Made by a program: the position numbers and the translations under genes
Shown: positions 1 through 7,091 of the stretch, piece after piece
Layout: each line of letters opens with the position of its first letter
How positions within the stretch are numbered: position 1 is the first letter of the stretch
Notes under the pieces: generated by a model
What the model was told of the DNA's origin: nothing
The model's input: only the letters and a program-made list of their open reading frames with translations
Databases searched by the model: none
Assembly (NCBI RefSeq): GCF_900090265.1
Contig: NZ_LT607752.1
Location: forward strand, 4,216,001 to 4,280,000
Source of the DNA: Micromonospora rifamycinica
GTDB taxonomy: Bacteria > Actinomycetota > Actinomycetes > Mycobacteriales > Micromonosporaceae
Length of the DNA: 64,000 nt
Reading direction: 5' to 3'

Positions 1-29
1 GTCATCCGTCCGGGGCACGGCAGCGGCGG

Positions 30-299
30 GTGCTCGCCCGCCTGGAGGCGATCCGGATCCGGCCGGTGCCCGCACTGGGTGCTCACGTACCGGCCCGCCC
101 CGGCTGGCAGTGCACCGGATGCGGCGAGTCCTGGCCCTGCCGGGTGCGCCGCGACCGACTACTCACCGAGTACGCGGACGATCGCGCCGCCCTCGGCGTC
201 TACCTCGGTCTGCAACTGGTAGAGGCGTTGACGGACCTGAGCCGTCAGCCGGCCGGCGACCTGCACGCCCGCTTCCTCGGCTGGCTGCGGACGAGGTGA
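30..299 (+). CDS. small conserved actinobacterial protein with Cys cluster, possibly 5' truncated
   Basis: An 89-residue frame from a GTG. The same frame is open back to base 3, so the gene may begin before the window. A CTGCGESWPC segment (CxxC then a third Cys after four residues) is followed by a helical, Leu/Ala-rich half. Small proteins with this layout are common in actinomycetes, sometimes labelled flavin reductase without good reason. The Cys cluster could bind a metal, but that is inference. It converges on the thiolase gene with an 18-bp gap. Function unknown. Confidence 0.55.
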   Translation: MLARLEAIRIRPVPALGAHVPARPGWQCTGCGESWPCRVRRDRLLTEYADDRAALGVYLGLQLVEALTDLSRQPAGDLHARFLGWLRTR

Positions 300-317
300 G
301 CCCGTACGGAAGCCGCC

Positions 318-1610
318 TCAGCGTTCCAGGATGGCGGTCACGCCCTGCCCGCCGGCCGCGCAGATCGAGATCAGCCCCCGGCCGCCGCCCTTCTCGGCGA
401 GCAGCTTGGCCAGCGTAGCCACGATCCGGCCGCCGGTGGCGGCGAACGGGTGCCCGGCGGCCAGCGACGAGCCGGCGACGTTGAGCCGGTCCCGGTCGAT
501 CGCGCCCAGCGGGGCGTCCCGCCCCAGCCGGTCCTTGCCGAACTCCGGCGACTCCCAGGCGGCCAGGGTGGCCAGCACCTGGGAGGCGAACGCCTCGTGG
601 ATCTCGTAGAAGTCGAAGTCCTGGAGGGTCAACCCGGCCCGGTCCAGCATCCGGGGCACCGCGTAGGCGGGGGCCATCAGCAGCCCCTCGTCGCCGTGCA
701 CGAAGTCGACCGCCGCCGTCTCCGACCAGGAGAACCAGGCCAGCACGGGCAACTGGTGCTCGCGCGCCCACTGCTCGGAGGCGAGCAGCACGGTGGACGC
801 GCCGTCGGTCAGCGGGGACGAGTTGCCGGCGGTCATGGTGGCCTGCCCGGCGTCCGGGCCCCGGGTGCCGAAGACCGGCCGGAGCGCGCCGAGCTTCTCC
901 GGGCTGGTGTCGGGCCGGAGGTTCTGGTCCCGGGTCAGCCCGAGGTAGGGGGTCATCAGGTCGTCGAAGAACCCCCTGTCGTACGCGGCGGCGAGGCGCT
1001 GGTGCGAGCGCAGCGCCAACTCGTCCTGCGCCTGCCGGTCGATCTGCCAGCGCAGCGCCGTCCGGGCGGCGTGCTCGCCCATGGACAGCCCGGTGCGGGG
1101 CTCGGCGTTGCGCGGCAGCTCGGGCCGGAACGGCTGGTGCGGACGGAGCCTGGCGGCGATCTTCAGCCGCTCGCCGAGGGTCCGGGCGCTGTTGAGCTTC
1201 AGCAGGGTGCGGCGCATGTCCTCGTTGATCGCCAGCGGTGCGTCGGAGGTGGTGTCGACACCACCGGCGATGCCCACGTCGAGCTGCCCGAGGGCGATCT
1301 TGTTGGCGACCAGGATGGCCGCCTCCAGGCCGGTGCCGCAGGCCTGCTGGATGTCGTACGCGGGGGTGTGCGGGTCGAGCTTCGAGCCGAGCACCACCTC
1401 CCGGGTCAGGTTGAAGTCCTTCGCGTGCTTGAGGACCGCCCCGGCCACCACCTCGCCGACCCGCTGCCCGGCCAGCCCGAACCGGGCGATCAGCCCGTCC
1501 AGCGCCGCGCCGAGCAGGTCGGCGTTGGACGCGTCGGCGTACCGGGAGTTGGACCGGGCGAAGGGGATGCGGTTGCCGCCGATGACCGCGACCCGCCGGA
1601 TGCTCTGCAC
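318..1610 (-). CDS. fadA2: acetyl-CoA C-acetyltransferase (thiolase), FadA2/FadI type
   Basis: A 430-residue thiolase for beta-oxidation or acyl-chain condensation. The nucleophile Cys91 lies in QQACGTG; the other active-site elements are EIHEAF, GHPFAATGG (His387) and CAAGGQG (Cys417). All catalytic residues are intact and the length is normal. It starts at a GTG 56 bp from the divergent fabG4-type gene. The order thiolase, divergent large FabG, then MaoC hydratase matches mycobacterial Rv0243-Rv0242c-Rv0241c, which supports the FadA2 assignment. Control by the palindrome at 1643-1658 is inferred. Confidence 0.92.
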   Translation of the reverse strand: MQSIRRVAVIGGNRIPFARSNSRYADASNADLLGAALDGLIARFGLAGQRVGEVVAGAVLKHAKDFNLTREVVLGSKLDPHTPAYDIQQACGTGLEAAILVANKIALGQLDVGIAGGVDTTSDAPLAINEDMRRTLLKLNSARTLGERLKIAARLRPHQPFRPELPRNAEPRTGLSMGEHAARTALRWQIDRQAQDELALRSHQRLAAAYDRGFFDDLMTPYLGLTRDQNLRPDTSPEKLGALRPVFGTRGPDAGQATMTAGNSSPLTDGASTVLLASEQWAREHQLPVLAWFSWSETAAVDFVHGDEGLLMAPAYAVPRMLDRAGLTLQDFDFYEIHEAFASQVLATLAAWESPEFGKDRLGRDAPLGAIDRDRLNVAGSSLAAGHPFAATGGRIVATLAKLLAEKGGGRGLISICAAGGQGVTAILER

Positions 1611-1642
1611 GATCCCGCCTCCGTTTCAGGACTTGCCCACAA

Positions 1643-1658
1643 CCTACTGGCCAGTAGG
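1643..1658. promoter_or_regulatory. perfect 16-bp palindrome in the fadA2/fabG4 divergent promoter
   Basis: CCTACTGGCCAGTAGG is a perfect inverted repeat ending 8 bp before the fabG4 ATG and 33 bp from the fadA2 start. TetR-family regulators of fatty-acid genes bind palindromes of this size. The position suggests it controls both genes. The protein that binds it is not identified here; a TetR gene lies at 9122-9775. Confidence 0.6.
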
Positions 1659-1666
1659 CTACGCCT

Positions 1667-3043
1667 ATGACCGACAGGTACGCGAGCTTCGTCCGATCGG
1701 GGGCCGGTCGCGCGCTGGTCAAGCGCCTCGGCCTGCCCGACCCACCGCGACTGCGCCGGCACACCCCCGGCGAGCCGCTGCTGCCCGGTCCGGCCCTGCT
1801 CGGCGCGGCCGGCGGATCGAGGCTGGCGGTGCAGGTAGGCCGGATACTCCTGGACGCCGGGGTCGAGTTGCGCGACACCCCGGCGAGCAGTACCCCGGAC
1901 CCGACCACCGGCCGGTTGCCGGGGAACGGCGCCCTGGTCTACGACGCCACCGGCATCACCGACTCCACCGGCCTGCGCCAGCTCTACGACTTCTTCCACC
2001 CGCAGGCGCGCTCGGTCCTGCCCAGCGGCCGGGTGATCGTGCTGGGCACCCCGCCGGCCGGGTGCGGCTCCCCCCGGGAGGCCACCGCCCAGCGGTCCCT
2101 GGAAGGGCTCGTCCGCAGCATCGGCAAGGAGTTCGGTCGTGGCGTCACCGCCCAACTGGTGTACGTCACCCCGGACGGGGACGCCGGCACCGCGACCAGC
2201 CTGGAGGCGACCCTGCGGTTCCTGCTCTCCGGCCGCTCCGCGTACGTCTCGGGGCAGGTGGTCCGGGTCGGCACCGGGACCGCGACCGCCCCGGCGGACT
2301 GGAACCGGCCGCTGGCCGGGCAGGTGGTGCTGGTCACCGGCGCGGCCCGGGGCATCGGCGCGGCGGTGGCCCGGGTGCTGTCCCGCGACGGCGCGCAGGT
2401 CGTCGCGCTGGACGTCCCGGCAGCCGGGGACGCCCTCGCGGCGGTCGTCAACGAGATCGGCGGCACCGCCGTACAGCTCGACCTGACCGGCGCGGACGCG
2501 CCCGCCCGGCTCGCCGACCACCTGGCCGACCGGCACGGCCGGGTCGACGTGGTGGTGCACAATGCCGGCATCACCCGGGACCGGACGCTGGGTCGGATGG
2601 ACGCCGACCGGTGGGACGCGGTGCTCGACGTCAACCTCTCCAGTCAGGAACGGATCAACGACGTGCTGTTGGAAAGGGAGTTGATCCCCGCGGGCGGGCG
2701 GCTGGTCGCCGTCTCGTCGATCGCCGGGATCGCCGGCAACCGGGGCCAGACCAACTACGCGACCAGCAAGGCCGGGGTGATCGGCCTGGTCGACGCGCTC
2801 GCCCCGGCGCTGGCCGGGCGGGGGATCAGCGTCAACGCGGTCGCCCCCGGGTTCATCGAGACCCGGCTGACCGCCCGGGTTCCGCTGGTGATCCGGGAGG
2901 CGGGTCGCCGGATGAACAGCATGGCGCAGGGCGGCCTGCCGGTGGACGTCGCCGAGACGATCGGCTGGCTGGCCTGGCCGGCCTCGGGCGCGGTCAGCGG
3001 CAACGTGGTCCGGGTCTGCGGCCAGAGTCTGCTGGGGGCGTGA
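1667..3043 (+). CDS. fabG4: high-molecular-weight 3-oxoacyl-ACP reductase, FabG4 type
   Basis: A 458-residue SDR, about twice the usual FabG length, as in the mycobacterial FabG4 subgroup. The N-terminal half is a degenerate Rossmann domain. The C-terminal half has the NAD(P) motif TGAARGIG near residues 223-230 and the YATSK pair (Tyr364, Lys368), with NAG in HNAGITRD. It would reduce 3-oxoacyl thioesters. The ATG lies 8 bp after a palindrome with no clear Shine-Dalgarno, so leaderless translation is plausible. Its TGA overlaps the next ATG. Confidence 0.92.
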   Translation: MTDRYASFVRSGAGRALVKRLGLPDPPRLRRHTPGEPLLPGPALLGAAGGSRLAVQVGRILLDAGVELRDTPASSTPDPTTGRLPGNGALVYDATGITDSTGLRQLYDFFHPQARSVLPSGRVIVLGTPPAGCGSPREATAQRSLEGLVRSIGKEFGRGVTAQLVYVTPDGDAGTATSLEATLRFLLSGRSAYVSGQVVRVGTGTATAPADWNRPLAGQVVLVTGAARGIGAAVARVLSRDGAQVVALDVPAAGDALAAVVNEIGGTAVQLDLTGADAPARLADHLADRHGRVDVVVHNAGITRDRTLGRMDADRWDAVLDVNLSSQERINDVLLERELIPAGGRLVAVSSIAGIAGNRGQTNYATSKAGVIGLVDALAPALAGRGISVNAVAPGFIETRLTARVPLVIREAGRRMNSMAQGGLPVDVAETIGWLAWPASGAVSGNVVRVCGQSLLGA

Positions 3044-4155
3044 TGGCACGGCGCAGGAACCGACCCGGGGACTCCGACGACGGCGAACTGTCGGTCGGCG
3101 ACCTGATCGATGGGCCGACCGAGGTCATCTCAGCGGCCGCCCTTGCCGCCGCCCGCGCCGCCGGGCCGGACCACAGCGCCGACGAGACCCACGACCTGTC
3201 GGCGTACGCCACCCGGGACCTGACGCCCCCGGCCGGCACCGACCCGGCGGCCGGCACCGAGGACCTGACGGGCCGGTCGGGCGGCCACGACGGCGGGCCT
3301 GCGGCCCGGCCCCGGGTGGTGCTTCCGGGGCTGCCCCGACCGGGTGCGCTCCGCCGGCGGGCGCTGCGCGACGCGTTGCCAGGGATCGGCCGTTCCCGCC
3401 GGCCGGATGCCGCGCCCCCGGTCGAGCTGGCCGTCGCCGGGGTCACCGTGGACCGGGCCCATCTCGCGGAGTACGACCGGGTGTGCGGTTTCCGGGTGGC
3501 CGACGCGCTGCCGGCGACCTACCCGCACGTACTGGGGTTCCCGTTGGCGCTGCGGTTGATGACCCTGCCGGAGTTCCCGTTCCCGCTGGCCGGGGTGGTG
3601 CACGTGGGCAACCGGATCACGGTCCACCGGCCGGTCCCGGCCGACGTGCCGTGGGACTTCGTCGCGTACGCCGGGAATCTGCGGCCGCACGCCCGGGGGC
3701 GGCAGGTCGACGTCGTCCTGGTCGGCTCGGTCGACGGTGAGCAGGTGTGGCGCGGGGTGTCGACGTACCTGGGTCGGGAGCGGGGGGCCGGCGGCGGTGG
3801 ACGCGACCCCGGTGGGCGGCCCGCACCGCCGGCCGCCACCGCGCACTGGCGACTCACCCCCCGGGTGGGTACGGACTACGCCCGGGTCTCCGGGGACCAC
3901 AACCCGATCCACACCTCCCGGTTGGGGGCGCGGCTGTTCGGTTTCCCCCGGCCGATCGCGCACGGCATGTGGAGCAAGGCCCGCTGCCTGGCCGCGCTGG
4001 AGAGCCGGCTGCCGGAGGCGTACACGGTGGAGGTGGCGTTCAAGCTGCCGGTGCCGCTGCCCTCGACTGTCGCGTTCAGCGCCGTGCCGGGCTGGGACTT
4101 CGCCCTGCACGACGCCCGGAACGGCCGCCCGCACCTGGTGGGCACCGTCCGCTGA
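3043..4155 (+). CDS. MaoC-like double hot-dog 3-hydroxyacyl dehydratase (HtdX-like)
   Basis: Start ATG overlaps the FabG4 stop (ATGA), so the two are probably translationally coupled. The protein has 370 residues. The C-terminal hot-dog carries the hydratase-2 motif DYARVSGDHNPIH near residues 277-290 with the Asp/His pair, then FPRPIAHGMW. The preceding domain (about 120-250) is the degenerate first hot-dog. Mycobacterial HtdX is about 280 residues; this one has about 95 extra N-terminal residues, acidic and Ala/Pro-rich, which look disordered. A start further downstream (GTG near 3317) is possible. Predicted reaction: reversible hydration of enoyl thioesters. Confidence 0.85.
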   Translation: MARRRNRPGDSDDGELSVGDLIDGPTEVISAAALAAARAAGPDHSADETHDLSAYATRDLTPPAGTDPAAGTEDLTGRSGGHDGGPAARPRVVLPGLPRPGALRRRALRDALPGIGRSRRPDAAPPVELAVAGVTVDRAHLAEYDRVCGFRVADALPATYPHVLGFPLALRLMTLPEFPFPLAGVVHVGNRITVHRPVPADVPWDFVAYAGNLRPHARGRQVDVVLVGSVDGEQVWRGVSTYLGRERGAGGGGRDPGGRPAPPAATAHWRLTPRVGTDYARVSGDHNPIHTSRLGARLFGFPRPIAHGMWSKARCLAALESRLPEAYTVEVAFKLPVPLPSTVAFSAVPGWDFALHDARNGRPHLVGTVR

Positions 4156-4262
4156 GGCCGGACGCCGCCCGGCCCGGCACGGTGCCGGGCGGCCAGGTGA
4201 CGGGACGCACAGCGCCGTCGACTGCTGCCCCCGTTGCGGAGCACTTTTTCGTCAGCTAAGTT

Positions 4263-4293
4263 GTTCTCAGAACGAGTAATTCTCACTCTGAGA
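4263..4293. promoter_or_regulatory. candidate operator upstream of the Nudix operon
   Basis: The 146 bp before the operon contains an unusually low-GC patch. GTTCTCAGAAC (4263-4273) is a palindrome around a central base, and CTCAGA (4266-4271) pairs with TCTGAG (4287-4292) as a wider inverted repeat. The patch ends just before the Shine-Dalgarno AGAGGGA. NrtR-type proteins often bind the promoter of their own operon; that this is the site is inference. Confidence 0.4.
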
Positions 4294-4301
4294 GGGACGC
4301 C

Positions 4302-5054
4302 GTGAACGAGCAGGAATTCCTCGCCGGTTACGACCCGAGCGCCTACCCCTCGACCGCGGTCACCGTGGACGTGGTGGCGCTGACCATCCGCGAGGGCGCG
4401 CTGCACCTGCTGCTGATCCGGCGCGGCCAACCGCCGTACCAGGGGCACTGGGCGCTGCCCGGCGGCTTCGTCCAGCCCGACGAGGACCTGACCACCGGTG
4501 CCCGCCGCGAGCTGGCCGAGGAGACCGGCCTCGGCGGTGACCGGCTGCGCCGCGTCCACCTGGAACAACTCGCCAGCTACGGCAGCCCGGACCGCGACCC
4601 GCGGATGCGGATCGTCTCCGTCGCCCACCTCGCCTTCGCCCCCGACCTGCCCGACCCGGTCGCCGACTCCGACGCCGACGAGGCCGGCTGGCTGCCGGTC
4701 ACCGCCCTGCCCAGCCGGCAACTCGCCTTCGACCACGCCCGGATCGTCGACGACGGGCTGGAGCGGGCCCGCTCCAAGCTGGAGTACACCCCGCTGGCCA
4801 CCCGCTTCCTCGGCCCCGAGTTCACCATCGCCGAGCTGCGCGGCGTCTACGAGACGGTGTGGGGTCACCCGCTGCACGCCGGCAACTTCCACCGCAAGGT
4901 GCTCTCCGTCCCCGGCTTCGTGGAGAGCACCGGTGTCAGCACCGAACGCGGCGGCACCCGGGGCGGCCCCCGCGCCCGCCTCTACCGGGCCGGCGACGCC
5001 CGACTGCTGCACCCGGCGCTGCTGCGCCCCGCCCGGGAGGAGACCGTCCGGTGA
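4302..5054 (+). CDS. Nudix hydrolase with C-terminal winged-helix domain (NrtR-like)
   Basis: 250 residues from GTG with AGAGGGA upstream. The Nudix box (residues 54-76) fits the consensus Gx5Ex7REUxEExGU exactly, so the metal-binding catalytic residues are intact. Residues about 150-240 form a winged-helix-like region (FTIAELRGVYETVWG, FHRKVLS) typical of NrtR, the Nudix-related repressor of NAD genes that senses ADP-ribose. Many NrtR proteins have a degraded Nudix box, so this one may both hydrolyse and regulate. Its stop overlaps the next GTG, making it gene one of a coupled four-gene operon. No NAD-biosynthesis gene is adjacent. Confidence 0.85.
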   Translation: MNEQEFLAGYDPSAYPSTAVTVDVVALTIREGALHLLLIRRGQPPYQGHWALPGGFVQPDEDLTTGARRELAEETGLGGDRLRRVHLEQLASYGSPDRDPRMRIVSVAHLAFAPDLPDPVADSDADEAGWLPVTALPSRQLAFDHARIVDDGLERARSKLEYTPLATRFLGPEFTIAELRGVYETVWGHPLHAGNFHRKVLSVPGFVESTGVSTERGGTRGGPRARLYRAGDARLLHPALLRPAREETVR

Positions 5055-6121
5055 GGACCGACGAGGCGATCCGGCTGGTCGCGGCGGCCCGCACCGACAC
5101 CGACCTGTTCGGCGTCGACACCCCGGCGCGGCGCTACCGCGAGCTGGTCGCGGCCCTGCACCCCGACCGGCTGGGCGCGCTCGACCATCGGGTACGCGCC
5201 GCCGCCACCGACGCGTTCGTCCAGGTCACCACCCGCTGGCAGGCCACCCGGACCGCCGCCCCCGGCGACCCGACCGGCACCCCCGGCGACCCGACGGCCG
5301 CCTCCGGCCGACCGGCACCGGACGGCCGCACCGCCACCGACGGGACCACTGTCGTGCTCGGCGGGTACCGGCTCGGCGCCCTCGCCCACCGCGGCGACCT
5401 GGCCGACCTCTACGACGTCGGGGCGGACCGCCTGCTCAAGCTGCCCCGTGACCCGGCCGACAACGACCTGCTGGCCCGCGAGGCGCACGCCCTGCGGCAG
5501 ATCGAGGAGCGCGGCGACCCGCGCCACCTGCCGTACGTGCCCCGGCTGGTGGACAGCTTCCGGCACCGCGACGCCGCCAGCGGGGCGGAACGCCGGATCA
5601 GCGTGCTCGCCGCCGTGCCGGGGCTGCACGACCTCGACGCGGTCCGCCGGGCGTACCCCGACGGGCTGGACGCCCGGGACGCGGCCTGGATGTGGCGGCG
5701 GCTGCTGGTCGCCCTCGGCCTGGCCCACCGGGCCGGCGTGGTGCACGGTGCGGTGCTCCCCCGGCACGTGCTGATCGAGCCGGACGCGCACGGCGTGGTG
5801 CTCGTCGACTGGTGCTTCTCCGCCGTCGACGGCGGCACCGTCCCGGCGCTGGTCCCCGGCCACGAGGACTGGTACCCGCCGGAGGTCACCGCACGGCGAC
5901 CCGCCGGCCCCGGCACCGACCTGGCGATGGCCGCGGCGTGCATGAGCTGGCTGATGGGCGACCGCGCCCCCCGTGAACTGCGCGCCTTCGCCGACGGCTG
6001 CCGCCGCCCGGCGCTGGCCGCCCGACCCGACGACGCCTGGCGACTGCTCGGCGAACTCGACGAGGTGCTCGACCGGCTCTACGGGCCGCGCACCTTCCGA
6101 CCGTTCACCCTCAACCCCTAG
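5051..6121 (+). CDS. J-domain protein fused to a degenerate protein-kinase domain
   Basis: GTG start overlapping the previous stop (GTGA); 356 residues. Residues about 1-62 resemble a J-domain with the HPD tripeptide at 37-39. A Pro/Thr/Ala-rich linker follows (65-98, with repeats of GDPT). The rest has a kinase fold: candidate VAIK Lys130, alpha-C Glu144, and DFG-position Asp243 (DWC). The catalytic loop reads HGAVLPRHV at 222-230, where the HRD Asp is Ala, the Lys is Leu and the Asn is His. It is therefore probably a pseudokinase or an atypical nucleotide-binding protein. The J-domain suggests recruitment of DnaK. Role in the operon unknown. Confidence 0.75.
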   Translation: MRTDEAIRLVAAARTDTDLFGVDTPARRYRELVAALHPDRLGALDHRVRAAATDAFVQVTTRWQATRTAAPGDPTGTPGDPTAASGRPAPDGRTATDGTTVVLGGYRLGALAHRGDLADLYDVGADRLLKLPRDPADNDLLAREAHALRQIEERGDPRHLPYVPRLVDSFRHRDAASGAERRISVLAAVPGLHDLDAVRRAYPDGLDARDAAWMWRRLLVALGLAHRAGVVHGAVLPRHVLIEPDAHGVVLVDWCFSAVDGGTVPALVPGHEDWYPPEVTARRPAGPGTDLAMAAACMSWLMGDRAPRELRAFADGCRRPALAARPDDAWRLLGELDEVLDRLYGPRTFRPFTLNP

Positions 6122-6131
6122 GGAGGCTGCC

Positions 6132-7091
6132 ATGGGCAGCGGAATCTGGTCCACCGACGTGTACGACGCCGCCGACCGCTACCGGAAGAAGAAGGGCAAG
6201 AGCGCCTTCTCCTACAGCGACAGCGGCGCCCGCACCGTGCACCCGGCGCTCGACCCGCGTGACGCGCTCCGGGAGAGCCGGGACTCGGCCGAGCACCCGC
6301 AGTCGACACCCATCGCGGTGCTGTTCGACGTGACCGGCTCGATGGGGCACGTGCCCCGCACCCTCCAGGCCAAGCTGCCGCAGCTGCTCGGGCTGCTGCT
6401 GCGCCAGGGCTACGCCCGCGACCCGCAGGTGATGTTCGGCGCGATCGGCGACGCCACCTGCGACCGGGTGCCGTTGCAGGTGGGGCAGTTCGAGTCGGAC
6501 AACCGGATGGACGACGACCTCGGCCGGATCGTGCTGGAGGGTGGCGGCGGCGGTCAGATGACCGAGTCGTACGAGCTGGCGATGTACTTCATGGCCCGGC
6601 ACACGGTCACCGACAGCTGGGAGAAGCGGGGCCGGCGCGGTTACCTGTTCATCATCGGCGACGAGCTGGCGTACCCCCGGGTGAGCCGGCGGGAGGTGCG
6701 CCGGCTGATCGGCGACGACCTCGGCGAGGACGTGCCGTTGCGGCAGATCGTCGACGAGGTGACCCGCCGCTGGGACACCTACTACCTGCTCCCCGCCGGC
6801 AGCCACTACGCCGGCAACGCCACGGTGCTCGACTTCTGGCGGGACCTGCTCGGGCAGCGCGCCGTCGTCCTCGACGACCTGGACGCGGTCTGCGAGACCA
6901 TCGCGCTCACCGTCGGCCTCGGCGAGCAGGCCATCGACCTGGACGAGGGGCTGCGTGACCTGGACCGGGCCGGCTCCACCGTCGGCCGTACCGTGTCCAA
7001 GGCGCTGGCCCCGCTGGGCGGCGGCCGGCGCACCGAGGTCTCCACGCTGCCCACCACGCCGCACCGCGCCGGTGGGGTGACCCGGCTGTGA
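6132..7091 (+). CDS. von Willebrand factor A-like protein of the Nudix/PurA-like operon
   Basis: 319 residues; ATG preceded by GGGAGG. The core looks like a vWA fold: VLFDVTGSM gives a MIDAS DxTxS set (Asp66, Thr68, Ser70), with a later Thr in GGGGGQMTESYE and an acidic strand end in LFIIGDE. The N-terminus (GIWSTDVYDAADRYRKKKGK) has no hydrophobic signal, so the protein should be cytosolic. The 10-bp gap upstream and the overlap with the next gene place it in the operon. vWA proteins usually act as metal-dependent scaffolds with chaperone-like or ATPase partners; the partner here is presumably the J-domain/kinase protein (inference). Confidence 0.75.
   Translation: MGSGIWSTDVYDAADRYRKKKGKSAFSYSDSGARTVHPALDPRDALRESRDSAEHPQSTPIAVLFDVTGSMGHVPRTLQAKLPQLLGLLLRQGYARDPQVMFGAIGDATCDRVPLQVGQFESDNRMDDDLGRIVLEGGGGGQMTESYELAMYFMARHTVTDSWEKRGRRGYLFIIGDELAYPRVSRREVRRLIGDDLGEDVPLRQIVDEVTRRWDTYYLLPAGSHYAGNATVLDFWRDLLGQRAVVLDDLDAVCETIALTVGLGEQAIDLDEGLRDLDRAGSTVGRTVSKALAPLGGGRRTEVSTLPTTPHRAGGVTRL

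Noticed and set aside
163..1908. Long open frame opposite the thiolase gene
   Set aside because: Arg/Gly/Pro-rich shadow of fadA2 in a high-GC genome; no domain, and the thiolase explains the DNA.
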